The notes under the pieces are model-generated. The model made no database searches. It was given only the letters and a program-made list of their open reading frames with translations, and was not told the origin of the DNA. Shown here piece by piece: positions 46,808-60,400 of a DNA stretch of 64,000 nt (positions are counted from its first letter, which is position 1; each line of letters opens with the position of its first letter). Source of the stretch: Allolobophora icterica (Eukaryota > Annelida > Clitellata > Crassiclitellata > Lumbricidae); assembly GCA_963556255.1 (NCBI GenBank), contig OY744605.1:64358234-64422233 (forward strand), in the 5' to 3' direction. The translations under genes were made by a program, and so were the position numbers.

Positions 46808-48901
46808 AGGGTGCATCGAAAAAAATTTTTTCTGAAAACAATAATCTAATAGTTGCCGATAGGTGCCTTTTATACTGCTTAGTTAGCATGTAAATTTTGC
46901 AATTTTTTGGATAAGTTCTTGAGGTGCCCCAACGACCCTAAAGTGTTCATGATTTGAAGGCTTCGGAGCAGTGCATTTAACGTAATTTGTTGTACGGCAA
47001 ACTAATTTATGTATAGCTTTAAGGAGTTCTGTTGATCTTTTAGTAGGTAGGTGGCAATTCATTCGAGTTCCTAAAGATGAGCAGGAGTTTCTAACTGACC
47101 AGAGATCAGTAAGGTTGTTGTGTATCAGCAATGTGTATTGACAAACTTACAATAAGTGAGCTTGAAAAGAAAAGCTGAGTAAGGTCGACGAGTCGAAATA
47201 TATTGCGTCATTAAGTTAAGAGAAGGTCATGGATGTTAATGATGACTCAGTAGACGATTCTGAATCTAGTTTCGATACCAGCAGGTCAACAATTGCAATC
47301 AACCAGATGATGAAACTAAAGATCATATTGTGCAATTTGGTTGAAATCAACTTGTGATGAACCTGAATCGAACGTTATAGTCAAGAGACTTTCGTAGTAA
47401 ACTATCAACATTAGCTATGATCGTTATGGTGTTTCAGACAGAGCAGCTGCTGAGATAACACCTGCGGTGCTGCAGGATTTCGGTATTATATATTTAGTTG
47501 ATTTGTCAAATGTTATTGAACAAAACAAAGTTAGACGTGAACAACAAAATAAGCGTAACGAGCTGAAAGGCTTGAACAACGTAGCTGATTTACACGGTTT
47601 ATTTTTTTGATGGTCGAAAAGACACACCTCAAGTACAGAATTCAATGAAGGAAACAAGTAGGCCTACTATCGATGAGTTGCTATCGAGGAACACTTATCT
47701 TTGGTGAAGAAACCAGGTTTGACTTGCGTCGGACATGTATCTTCACGACTGGGTCAGCCTTGAACAATTGTTAACCACATCGGAGCATATAATTTCACCA
47801 CATACATCGCCTGCATTTCAAGTTCTAGTGATGGGTTGCAACTGCCAATGTACAATTGCAATTATCTATTCGCAGTTGTCAACCACCGCAAGTGAGTCGA
47901 TGTTCCATGGTCTTTTTCTAGATTAATTCAACGAGCACTGGCCTCGAAAGACCGCATCACTAATGTCCCACAAATATCACCTGTCAATGCTTAGGTCAGT
48001 TAAAGTTGCAGATGGAAAACCCGATTCAATTTTATCAATGCACACTACTTGTGACTGTTTACACATTAATAACTCGTTACCAATTGGTCCAGAAAATGCA
48101 CGGAGACCGCTTGTTGCTGCATATTAACTGATGACCGTAAGAAAATTTGAATGTTGGGAATGCGTCATATCGTGAAAGCCAGGAAAACTGTATACGGTCT
48201 GGAATTTGAAATTCGTTGTTCCTGTGCTAAAGTTTGTTGCCTATGACAACTATACACTGAACTCATTGGCTGCAAACATGCGTTACAGAACCACCACTAA
48301 TGTTGGAAGTATTTGATGAAGACATGATGCAATTTGTAGCGACACACGCAGCAGAAACGTTTGACTTTCCTTGATTCCCATGCCACACCTAGGCAGAGGA
48401 GCATTGCTTTAAAGTAGTGACTGAGGCTGCAGTCTGCGGCATCAAAGCTAGGGACGGTTTCATAAGAACAAGATTGGAATTCAGGTGAATAATGCCGACT
48501 TTTAACACTAAGAAAGAATTCGCATAGCTTGACTTACTTGCATTAATGGGATAAGACTGGACTGCTACTGTAGTTGAGTCTCAACTCACTGTTTCATCAT
48601 TGGTGTAACGGACATAATAATGTATTAATATACCTAATATGTTTTACCAGTATTACATTCTACTTCTCATCAGAGTCATACTGTGGAAGCTTGTTTTTCT
48701 GGATATTACTCCATGCATAACATGGGTAAATATTGTGCGTCTAATATCAAAACTTCAAGGTCACTGGGGCACCTCAAGATCATGTGCAAAATTGGTGAAA
48801 TTGCACCAGAATATTGCTGACGTCAAGTGGCACCTACTTTGCACTATTAGAAATAGAAATGAGAGAAAAAAAATTTCTCCCATTATGATCGATGCACCCT
48901 A
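46808..48901 (+). mobile_element. Unassigned DNA transposon, AGGGTGCATCGA ends
   Basis: Left AGGGTGCATCGAAAAAAATT, right the inverse of TAGGGTGCATCGATCATAAT; 9-bp aggtatagt repeated on both sides (46799-46807, 48902-48910). The interior has a decayed coding region with SYDRYGVSDRAAAEITPAVL, FGIIYLVDLSNVIEQNK then VRREQQNKRNELKG, and later EEHLSLVKK-type pieces. I have a faint memory of such DRYGVSDRAAA proteins as repetitive in invertebrate genomes but cannot name the superfamily. The 8-11-bp duplication would fit Mutator-like or hAT-like integration. Confidence 0.75.
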
Positions 48902-49008
48902 AGGTATAGTCTCCAGGATGAGTTGAACCATAAGAGCATAGATAGGTGGTGGCTCAGCGGCCTGGGCCATGGAGGTAGCCTGCGTGCCATCAGCGTATTG
49001 GTGGGACG

Positions 49009-49448
49009 CATAGGCGCCGACCTTTGCTTTTGTCTCTGCCATGGGTGCCTGCATGAGTCCTCCCTCCCCTTCCCTTTCCTCTTCCCACTCTGCTCAGGTA
49101 GGTGAGTTTTAGCGGATTTTCGGATATAGAAAATTGTTTTCTTGTCAAAGGTTACAAGGTCAGAAAAAGCATTGGAAATCGGTGACGACGTCGTTCCAGT
49201 GTTATTATTTTTTAAATAATAAATTAAAAAAACAATAATTTATACATGTACGGGCAATGATTGACTGTAAGATCATGCAATGTTGGGTATTTGTGTTGTA
49301 GTTGTACTTCTCAAGTTGTGAGATTACTTAGTTGTAAAAATTTGAATTTAAGGTCCGAATTCTTCTGGGTGCCATGGCAGCAGGCACCCACTGAATTTTC
49401 TCTCTGGGTGCATTCGCACCCAAGGCCCCCAAGAAGTCGGCGCCTATG
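49009..49448. mobile_element. hAT MITE, CATAGGCGCCGAC family
   Basis: Starts CATAGGCGCCGACC, ends with the inverse of CATAGGCGCCGACTTC. Exact duplication gtgggacg at 49001-49008 and 49449-49456. The host sequence around it (GTGGCTCAGCGGCCTGG) looks like part of another repeat. Confidence 0.93.
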
Positions 49449-49476
49449 GTGGGACGAAACACATTGGACCCAGGAC

Positions 49477-49642
49477 CAGGGCTGTAGTGGTAAAATTAGA
49501 GGTGAGTAAACGCTACCGGTTAGTTTTCCGAAACAAATTAGAGGTGATTACAGATATTTTGTGAGTTCAGTATACGGTCTCTAGATATGTGAGTAACCTA
49601 CACGCTCTATGTATACCGCGTATACCCTCGACTACAGCACTG
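49477..49642. mobile_element. hAT MITE, CAGGGCTGTAGT family, copy 1
   Basis: Ends CAGGGCTGTAGTGG and the inverse of CAGTGCTGTAGTCG. Exact duplication cccaggac at 49469-49476 and 49643-49650. Second copy at 52829-53037. Confidence 0.92.
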
Positions 49643-49900
49643 CCCAGGACTCCCGCTAGATCCTAGGCATACACAAGGAACAGAACGGAGCGAGGAGATC
49701 GAGAGCCCTGGGTTGTCCATACGGGATGTGGGCCCAAGTAGAACGGGTGGTCCAAAAACAACAGAAACAGAGCGATCGGTAAGGAATGAGCGAAAACGAC
49801 GTTCTCCAGTACTGTTGCCGCTGAGGCGATAAAATGGCTTGTACAAATAACGCCTGGAATTTTGGTTATTATTGGTTATTAGGCCTAGCTAGGCTACAAC

Positions 49901-50722
49901 CAGGGCTCGAAGTGGGATGGTATGAAACGGTATGCCATACCGGCACCTCTCCTGGCCGGCCGAAAGTAAAACGGAACTTCTCCAGGCGAAAACTCCATAC
50001 CGGTATATGCCATGGCCTATAGAACATATCGATAGGCCTATCGACAGTATGCAAGTGAACGGCGCCTGTTCTTACTTAGGCCTACATTGTCTTACATTTA
50101 CAATTTACATCATTGTGCACAGACAGCCAAATTATTTGTAACGATCGACTTGGCACATCTGGATTAAATAAATTTAAATATTTAATTTTGATTAGATATG
50201 CTACCTCTAGCAGGTGTCACGTACTCATAACAAACTATAGCCTACATTCATAGTGTATTTTAGCAATCCGGAATGCTCACAAAAATTCGCAAAGCCATCT
50301 TGTCGTGTACGGTAACTAGTAAAACTTGAAAAAAGTCAGTTATTGCATGGCAATTATATCAGTAAGTCTGGTGAATTTTAAATAGTTTCTTACGACGAAA
50401 CCCTTGACAAGAAACCAGTTTCCTTTCTCCGAAAAAGCGCTAGAACTCACCTACGGCAATGTAGAATTTCAAACATTTTCCGGGGGAGGACCCCGAACCC
50501 CCCGCTTCAAGGGGTGGAGAAGGGAAGAGAAGGGGAAGGGAATGGACTGGGAGGGCAGGGAGGGAGAAGTTAGGGAAGGAGAGGGAGGAGGTTGGGGAGG
50601 GGAGAGGGAGGAGGAGGGCAGGGAAGAGGGGACGAAAGGGGGAGGGGAGGGGAGTGGAGGGAGGGGAGGAGAATGGTTCTTTTAGCCATACCGGCACCTC
50701 TTGTTTCCCACTTCGAGCCCTG
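49901..50722. mobile_element. hAT MITE, CAGGGCTCGAAGTGGGA family, with purine tract
   Basis: Inverted ends CAGGGCTCGAAGTGGGA on both sides, flanks gctacaac and cctacaac (7 of 8). Both arms contain GCCATACCGGCACCTCT. The interior includes about 165 bases of almost pure purine (50505-50680), the source of a Gly/Glu/Arg-rich spurious frame. Confidence 0.9.
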
Positions 50723-51448
50723 CCTACAACAAAATAACTTTGGCTACAGCAAATGGTCATCGTCAGAAAATAGGCCTAATTAAGTCTATAGGCTTATAGC
50801 AAGCTCGGCGTGTATCCATGCAGTGTTTAACGAAATCTATATAAATACAGTCTAGGCCAATTAGGCTACATGGACTGTCAGGGCAGCCCGACGTCGACTG
50901 CATAAATTGTGCTTCTTGTGAAATTTATTCAAGCCTTCCTTAATAAAGACAGAATATGAGCATTGGTGGATAGAATAAAAATAATTACATTTGTTCGGTT
51001 GCTGTGAAGTTCCAATTAAGTGAACATTAGTTTTGGATTGGTATCATGTGGTTAATTTGAAAGAAAATGACCTAGCTCGTGAGTTTAAAACCGGATCCGT
51101 TTTCCGCCATCCAAGACGGAACTCGGTGAAATATGGCCTACAATTAGCCTTTCTGAATGAATTGGAGTAGTTTTAGCACAATTCAGGATCTTTCTGACAG
51201 AAACAATTTTTAAATGAAAAGATCTTTAAAAAATAAAAAATAAAAAGTTTAATTTCCAAGGCACAGCTTATAGGCCTATAATATGACAGCTTACGCTATC
51301 GTACTCCGATTGCCTTGCGTAGCGACATCTTACGCGTGATTGAGTTCGCGACGACGTGGCTAGGATTTCTTACGAGTACTGCAGGCGGCCATTTTGCAAT
51401 TGTCGGAAAAATTGCAGTGGCTTGTTTATTTTGTCCAAAACACTTAAA
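50723..51448 (+). promoter_or_regulatory. Upstream region and 5' UTR of TM9SF3
   Basis: Must contain the promoter of TM9SF3, since the initiator ATG is at 51449 in a first exon with no acceptor nearby. TATGGCCTACAATTAG and CGCCATCCAAGACGGAA (about 51105) are present; no TATA box can be assigned with confidence. Confidence 0.4.
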
Positions 51449-54400
51449 ATGTCGAATTGGATGACGATAACACAACGCGTCCGGCTTCTCGCCGGTATTT
51501 TCTTGATAATCCCGCAAATTCTCGCGGACGAGCACAACCATATCGTAAGAAGATTTTGGTCGCATCTTGAAAGTTCTCCAGTCTAGGACCTCGCTTTTGT
51601 CAAACTTGTTAATTGCCGCCCAGCAAGCCCATTGCAATAGTTGCTTATTTGGGGCTTGTAGGGCCACTGGCCTATAATTATGTCTTATGTAGCGTTCAGA
51701 CTAAATTTTAGAAGCTATGATGACTACGGATATGCATAGCTAGTAGCTACCGGTGTGGATAACAACCCATTACTTTTTAGCCTTGTACTAGGTTTAAAAT
51801 AGAGTGGAGTCGTGCTATTTACACCACTACGAGTAGTATGAATTCTAGACAAGCGTCAAATAGAACGCTGGAATGTGTTTATATTTACAAATGGCCTTCG
51901 ATATCTGTATTTCTTCTAGTACAGACACAGTGCAAAACTTACAGCTATTTGCTATACTGTGCACACCACAATCACATGATAATTTGTGTGATGAGTGTTT
52001 ACAGTTCAGAAATAATAATAATAATCTTCATTAGTAATTCAAAATGACAAGTACGCAGTAAGATTACATTGAAACATGACAGTACAATCAGGATCTTAAT
52101 TAAACGCGCGGTTTGGCAGCCATGCAAGGTGCCACAGTAGGGAGGGGTTATGGGTATCGAACCGCGATCTAATGCTCTCCTGGCCATGAGTGTTACCATT
52201 AGTCTATCCCCCCTGTTGAAAACTCGATATGAAGAACAATAATTATAGAATCCAAGCAACATCACACAATCTACATGGAACACGAGTTGACATAAGTTGC
52301 GATTAATTACTCTTCATAATTCTGGGATACATCCTACTGTCAAACGTGAGAAATATGCCTTGCCTTTCTTACCTTACCTTACAGTAATTACCTTCTGTAC
52401 CTTGTCTTACTTTCTGTACTTTGTAACTTTGCCTTACCTCTTCTGATTTGTTGGTAATGAATAGTATGAGGACAAAGAAGAAGTAGTTCTGTGGATGAAT
52501 ACGGTTGGTCCATATCACAACCGTCAAGAGACATACTCCTACTTCTCGTTGCCATTCTGTGCAGGACCAAAGGGAGATATTAGTCACTACCACGAAACCC
52601 TGAGTGAGGCGCTTCAAGGAGTGGAACTCCTCTTCAGTGGCCTTGACATTGACTTCAAAGGTTGGTGACCTTTTCTTACCAATTGATCTGCAGTTTTGGG
52701 ATTTATATGGAATTCCATGTTGCTTAATTTAATTTGACGTTGCTAATATCATCATCTGCACTGTTTAGCTTTTAAAATTTGATAGACTTGCTGAATCTAG
52801 ACTTGTTGCAATCATCATCACGTATAGCCAGGGCTGTAGTGGTAAAATTAGAGGTGAGTACACGCTGATGGTTAGTTTTCCGAAAAAAATTAGAGGTGAG
52901 TATACGCTACAGTATTTTGTGAGTATACACTACAGTATTTTCATATAAATATATATAAATATTTTGTGAGGTGAGTATACGGTCTCTAGAGGTGAGTATA
53001 TGCTGTATACCCGCGTATACCCTCGACTACAGCCCTGCGTATAGCCTGTAGTACCAGCCTTCAAGAATGTCATTCGATCATGAACAAACATAATGCTTTA
53101 AATTGGATGCACAGATCATATAGTACATTTGTAAGAAATTCATCAAATGCTATTCATGTATTGAAATATTCAAGTTAAATGCATGTATTACACACCTAAG
53201 TAACTTGCATACACATGTATAAAGTAATGCATGTACATGAATAAGATAACATATTAATTATGAATTTTTGTTTTGTTAGCAAACATGACAAAGACCAAAT
53301 ACTGTGAGGTTCAAATGACGGAGAAGAATTACCAAGCACTTGTCTATGCTGTTAAAAATCACTACTGGTATCAGATGTACATAGATGATTTGCCAATATG
53401 GGGTGAGCTAATTTCAGGGTCGGGTTTATATAATTCCTCTATCCCATCTGTTTCTTTGGTGTTTGCATAATTTCGTGAGAGCTACCACTTCTGAAGACTT
53501 AGATTGATCCAGTTGGGTATTTTTTTTCCCCAATGGGTTGTTATCATTCACTTTTCATATGAAATTGCATGGAAGTTAGCAGTTTGTGCACTTCGTCTCT
53601 GGTATTAGATATGAATGTAACATACCCGTATGGATGCAAGAATTTTGGCATGCATGCAGTACTCGTAGTCAGGATACAAGATCAGAATCACAGGAGAGTC
53701 AGATTTTATGTATCATTATCTGATATAGTTGAAAGAATAACCATGATTTGATGTTAGAGAAAGAAGCAGAACTGATACAGATATCTTGTATGTGTGGAAT
53801 GAGTTACTTGTATAATTACAGTTTTTCTCATTTAAATGATCAATTTAGTTTTGTTGAAATGTAATGGTATTGATATCACATGTACGTAGGCACATATTTG
53901 GTCTCTGCTTCGATAGAATATTTATTACTGGCTGCTAGTTCTTCCTGTTTGACCTGCTGACCTGACTGAATGCAACTATGGTTGGGTCAACATGATAACA
54001 AGTTGACAAGTTAACAAGTCATTGTGGTGATACGATACATGTGGTGTTTTTAAGACATCTGCATAAAGACTGATTTATAATAAAGTCAAAGTATTATGAT
54101 TTTGAGGCAATACTGACTCATTTGTGATGCTCTTCTGAGCGTCCCAAGTGTATTATTGCTCAGTGCCACCCATTGAAACTTCTTGCATTAAACTGTGGCA
54201 TTGTGATGAATAAACTTATAAAAATTACAATGAAAAATGTTATGAATGATTTTTTGAAGGTATCGTGGGTGAGGTCGCGAAAGGTGGAGAATCCTACTAT
54301 ATATGGACTCACAAGAAATTTGATATTGGTTTCAATGATAATAACATTGTTGATGTCAACCTGACCAGCGAGGCCAAAGTGAAACTAGAGCCAAATGGCA

Positions 54401-57400
54401 AAATTGATTTCACCTATGAGGTAAACTATAGTTTCAATTTATTTATTTATTTATTTAATTATATTTATACAGCACTCTATTTGAAGGCAGCCAGAAGCAA
54501 CTGATGGTGCTAACCTGCACTGAGGAAAGGCCTAAAGTCGCTCTGCAGTGGTCGTTTCATATCGAGCGTTGAGCTGGTATGATCTTTGGCATTAAGGAAG
54601 TTATCGGAAAATCTGGGTTTTTCCTGACACCCATTGTCTTTAAATTTTAGACAGAGACATCATGAAATAAACTGATATTATTAGTGTTACAAAGACACAA
54701 ATGAATAAACTTATGTTAGTACTACATTTTTTGTTTAGTACTATTAATGTGAAGGATTTTTAAAAGTTCAGTATAAAGATTAATTAATTCAATTCAATAT
54801 TCGTTTAGTTCAGATTAGTTAAGTTGTCGCAGATCTATGCAACTGATTTACATGCACAGAGTTTGATACTTGCTTAACCGGCCCCTAGCACTTACAGTAG
54901 ACAGAATATGTAAATGTGATTCATTTTTTTGTTTATGTGGCTAAGGCAAGCGAAGTCGGTAAGGTTTGGGGGACGAGGCAAGAGTCTGATCAGTATGTGT
55001 TTTTGTATAAAGCCCATGATGCAAAGTTCTGGTCATCTTTGTCCGGTAGGATAATGCATGAGGTGCAAAGGGAGCAGAGGTTATGCGTGTTTTGTTGAGT
55101 GGCAGGGAAGAGACTACGGAGCACATGGTGTTAATCGAAATAAGTAGCATTGAACATATGGTCATCCACCATTCTTGCTAAGTCTGAGCCACTTTGGGTG
55201 GTGGGACGGAGGAAACTGCACCGCTTCATTCCAGCAATCAGTTTGTTATCTTTCCCCTATCCCCGGTGTTCGCATAGCCCCACCATGCCGGGAGACATGC
55301 AGTAAGTGGGCAGTGGTGGTCATTTTGGCCACTTAATGAAAGGAGGATGGAGAGAGAGTAATAACTTATCAGTGATGGCACACAGTTTCCAAATATTGTT
55401 AACTCATCAATAATAACTGTTTCAAAAAATTTTATTACAGAAAATTTTAAAATACAGAACGGTTTCAATATTGGACCAGAAAGCCATCTTGATTTTCTTT
55501 TATGTATAAGTAAGCAATGGAGTTCTTGCAAATCTATCTGATTGTTTTCAGGTGGCATGGCAACCTTCATCTGTCAAATTTGCTGACCGGTTTGACAAAT
55601 ATCTGGATCCAAACTTCTTCCAACACAGAGTAAGTATGTTGAAGTACTGAGTACGCTTACAGTAATCTAATGAGCTTTTGTATTCTTGTTCTCCTGTAGT
55701 TGTAATTTACTGTTACTGATGCAAGTTTAGTTTTTTGTAGGATCTTTTCAAAATGTTTGAAATCTTCACACAATCTCTACAAATGAGCATAAAAGTTGTC
55801 TTTTTCTAAATTGTATTTTAATTTAACTTGCGTGTTTTAGTTTAGTGTGTTTCCCATTGTACAAATTAGATGTTTGTTGTTGATTGTGGTTCTGTAGATT
55901 CATTGGTTTTCTATATTCAACTCGTTCATGATGGTCATTTTTTTGGTGGGATTGGTCAGCATGATCCTGATGCGTACGCTTCGTAAAGATTACGCACGTT
56001 ACAGCAAAGAAGAAGATGTGGATGAAATGGTATAAATTCTTGTTCATCCGGTTTTCATGGCTTTGCAAAAGACTGTGAATTTTGATTTGACAAACAAATT
56101 TCTGGAAACTGTTGACAGAGGGGAACTGGGACCTAAAATTTTACTAAAATTTTTTCTTTCATTGTCTTAAACCCTAAAGTGTTAAGCTTAAAGGGAGTGT
56201 ATACATTTGATTAAGAAAGAAATTGTATGTGAACAGCTGAACATTTTCTGATTTAATTTTAAATTTGTTGCAACTTCTAGACAGAATAAGATTGGTTGGG
56301 ATTGGGTTTACTTGAAATATAGGGATTTGAAATTGCTTGAAATGATGAATTGAAGGTAATGTGGTCTACTGCTTGTGTTCAGGCAACTGATCTAAAAAAT
56401 CCAAAATTCCAAGTGAAAAGTCGACTAGTTAAATCTCTTGCATGTAGATCATTTAAGCTGAATTCTGTAAATAACTTTAGGATAGAGACCTTGGTGATGA
56501 GTACGGATGGAAGCAGGTCCATGGAGACGTGTTCCGCCCGGCTGCACATCCCATCCTCTTCTCCTCTCTGATTGGCTCCGGATACCAAATAGGACTCGTT
56601 GCCTGCCTGACAATAATCATTGCAATGGTTGGCGAAATGTACACAGAGTGAGTGCAACAGAAGTTTTTAATCTACATGTGTATGAATATTTGTTTGCAAG
56701 TGTGCATGCATGTATGTATCAGGACACTTAGAAAGGAATTTTGGAAGGCTTTAAGATCTCTGAAATGCTTAATAACGTACGATTAAATCATGTCCCCAGC
56801 TTAAAATTATATAATGTAAATTTATTAGAATAATTATATATTTATTAAAATAATTGTTTTTATTAGTGAGATAGGTTAATGTTTCTATACTTGTATCTTA
56901 AAATCTGAAAATTAAAGGACTATACTTTGAGGTTTTTAAAGCTGATATCTAAGAGAGTCCTGGAATAGCACTGGGAGCAAATTCTAAACTATGGACCAGC
57001 AACCAAGATTGCCAGAAACCTAAATCTGTCGTGGTTTTTGGGTATTGGTAAAGTGTTAAAAGAATCGATTGATTCTAATTTAATCTCAGCATTAATCACA
57101 GTTTTCAAGGCTTCTGTCAATGGTTGATTCATTTTGACTTCTGATGGGTGCTTAGGCCAACAGCAGTTTTGGAGCTCACAAGCAAATTTGTAGAATTCTG
57201 TAGTATATTCTCTACTACAAGTTGATATTGTATATAAGTTGACCTCTAGATTTTCAACCCTGGAAAGGGGAGAAGCCTATGACCTGCATATAAGTCGATG
57301 TCTATTTTTACACATAAATATGGACTTTTATAGTGCTTTTAAACACCAGCCAAAGGAACCAAATTAGACCCAAGATGAGAACATAATTGCCCAAACTAGT

Positions 57401-60400
57401 GTTATCCCACAATGTAATATACCAGTAATCAAGCCATTGCTAAATATATAAAACCAGGTCAAAATTACCAGTATGTCATATATAAGTTAAGGTTAACAGC
57501 AAGAAGCTTCTATAAGTAATCATAATTACAGGGTCAATAACACTCACAAAACGGATTCTAGTTCAATTTTGTGGCTTTTGCACATGATTGGCTAAACAAA
57601 ACCAGAGTTTCAGACTCTCAGTCTCATGGGTGGCAATCCCGGGGAAGTCGAGGAGGACAAGACCCCTACCTGTAACAGTGGGAGACACAGTCGCCCCCCA
57701 CATTTTGAAGAAACACCAAGAAAGGTCAAACAAAATTTCACCTCTTTTTGGCCAGATCCGTTCAAAAGTGTCCAGTTTTCCCCCATCTGTCAAACAAAGT
57801 CGCTGCCGTTGCTCAGTCTACATGTTCAGAAGGGACCCAAAAAATATTTACGCCTAGGGCCCCATTTTCTGTAAATGACTGCTGTACCATTTCTTTAGGT
57901 AAACCGTCCCAGGTGAGCATCAACCATTCACAAACCAAAAGCAAATGAGGTTTCTTCATGTTCCCACATCTAGTTAATATCTGTGAACCAGATGCCATCC
58001 ACTGGAGTCCGAGAAGAGCGTGACATGAATAATGAATATCCCGCTTGTTTCAAACCTTGGATATATTGAACCATTGACTATGGGCCCTTGAACTTCGATA
58101 TAACACAGTTTTGCCTACATACGAAGTTTTGCATACATACGAAGTTTTGCATACAAAGGGTCTGGTTGCCAAACACTATTTTGTGCTATAAAATCAGTCG
58201 ATGTAGCTTTGACCAGAAGGAAACTGCACCCAGTCCAGCAGAAGAATAAATAAGAACTGATGTTTGACAATGGTAGCAGAAATGGTTTAAATTTAATACA
58301 ATCTTTTTTTATGCTACCAGATATTTTGGCAGTATTTCAAACAATATTATTATTTATTTCACTTGCAAAAACATTTTTCTTTATAGTATCATTTTGCTTT
58401 ATAATATATATTTGCTCTTCACCAATGGTGTGTCATGCGATCTCCCATTAATGTGTCATGTGATTTCTGTGTCATTGTCTTCCAATGCATGTGTCCTATG
58501 ATCTTTGGTGGATGTTTCTTGCAATCTTGGCTGGACCCTCGTATTAGGCAACCCCAGATTTGGACTTTAACAGTTGTCCAGAAGTTTTTACTTATAGCCA
58601 AGTATTTAGTGTTTTGCTGCCTGTTTCAAGATCTGTGCAGCAGCCCTGTTTTGATTCAAAATGGGTCAAAAGAAGAAAACTATTTCTTGTGATTTAGATT
58701 TTACCGGTAAAAGAAAAACCTTTTCTCATGAGTTTAAATTTGTGTTTCTTTTAGACGTGGCTCCTTCCTGAGCACTGCAATATTCATTTATGCAGCCACT
58801 GGTCCTGTCAATGGTTACTTTGGTGGAAGCCTATACTGCAAGATGGGAGGTAAGAAGGGCTTTCATTGGCATTCATGTATATAGTACTCTTCTGTCTTAA
58901 CAATAATATGCATATACTTATCACTTGAGCAGTTTCATTAAATCTAGTGAACCATAGCGATTAACGACTAGCTAGCGACTAAATGACTGTAACAGATGCA
59001 AAAATGGCTATTCATGCCACAAATACAGTACTAGGTATTCTATAGTTACACTTTTTATATGTTGCAGGGAAACTGTGGATAAAACAGATGTTGACAGGTG
59101 CTTCCTTGGTTCCAGCGATGGTCTGTGGAACAGCTTTCTTCATAAATTTCATAGCTATCTACTACCATGCTTCTCGTGCCCTGCCATTTGGCACCATGGT
59201 ATGTATGGCATATTGATGATACATTTTCTTCAAGCTCTTGTTTTGTTTTATTTGGAAATAATTGTTAGCACAGTAGTAGCAGTATGATAAAACTTAAGTG
59301 TTAGCCGAAAAACAGGCCTCCCTTCAGACGCCTGAATGGCCGGGCGGGGTGTGCGCACCAGGGCTCGGGGACAGCGTCCCTTAGTTAAGAATATTAGTTA
59401 AGAAAGTTACTTAAGAAGAACTAAACAACCTCCCAGAAAGATTAATAGCATTACTGATTATACGCTATGGATCTAGGCAGAAAATTATGTAACTAGTCAT
59501 ATTATTATAAATGTGTAAGTTGCTGATGGGGTGACCCCCTTAGTGGGATTGTATCCCTTTTGGGCCACCCTGTGCAGCCAATACTCAGCATACTCTTGAA
59601 TGTAATCTTTAAACTAATTCGTTATTATTCTGTTGTTGGTTGCAATAAAGATTTTTTTTATTTGATTTGATTTGATTTGAATATGGGACTATTTATTGAA
59701 TGTTGGCTTTGTATAGTTACAAACTTTGTCATTTTCATTGTTTGTTTAGTAGATTGTTTTTGATTCCTTTCTAACTGCTTCATTCATTCATTCAATCAGT
59801 TATTGTTTTACTTTTTAAATTTAAAATTCGTGTAATTCATTAGTACTGCTTGATTTATTGTGTATAATTAATTTAAACACTTTATCCCTGATCATCGTTG
59901 ATATTCATAAATGAACTGACACTTGGATTAATTTATTGTCTGTTGACAGGTGGCTGTTGCTTGCATCTGTCTCTTTGTGATTTTGCCTCTGAACCTAATT
60001 GGCACTGTCGTTGGTCGTAACTGGGCTGGGCATCCCAACTTCCCATGCCGGGTCAACGCTGTTCCCCGACCTATTCCTGAGAAGAAATGGTTAGTCATCA
60101 TTAGCGTGGAAAGCTCAAGCATTCTCTTATAAATTGGTTTTGAATGGCTAATTTAACACGTGACACATGACACACGTGACACATGACCTAATTTAATCTT
60201 ATGACTTCAATCTACAGGACTCTATGGTGTCGTCTCTAGCACCGTTATAATAATGAACAAGAGATCAACTGATGGGCACTTCATGTTAATTCAAAGTCAA
60301 AATTTGTAATCTGTTTGTTACTGTTGTTGTGCTGTTATCACAATATATAGCACAAAACAAAACTGCGATCTGTAGTCATTGACTCTGAATCGAAGTAAGA

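Noticed and set aside
50404..50760. Gly/Glu/Arg-rich and Pro/Ser-rich open frames
   Set aside because: They are translations of the polypurine tract in the MITE at 49901-50722.
51296..51667. 123-codon minus-strand open frame
   Set aside because: It lies opposite TM9SF3 exon 1 and its upstream region; an antisense shadow with no family resemblance.
52130..52210. Possible tRNA gene on the minus strand
   Set aside because: It has A and B boxes but is joined to a body with an ATT tail, which marks a SINE.
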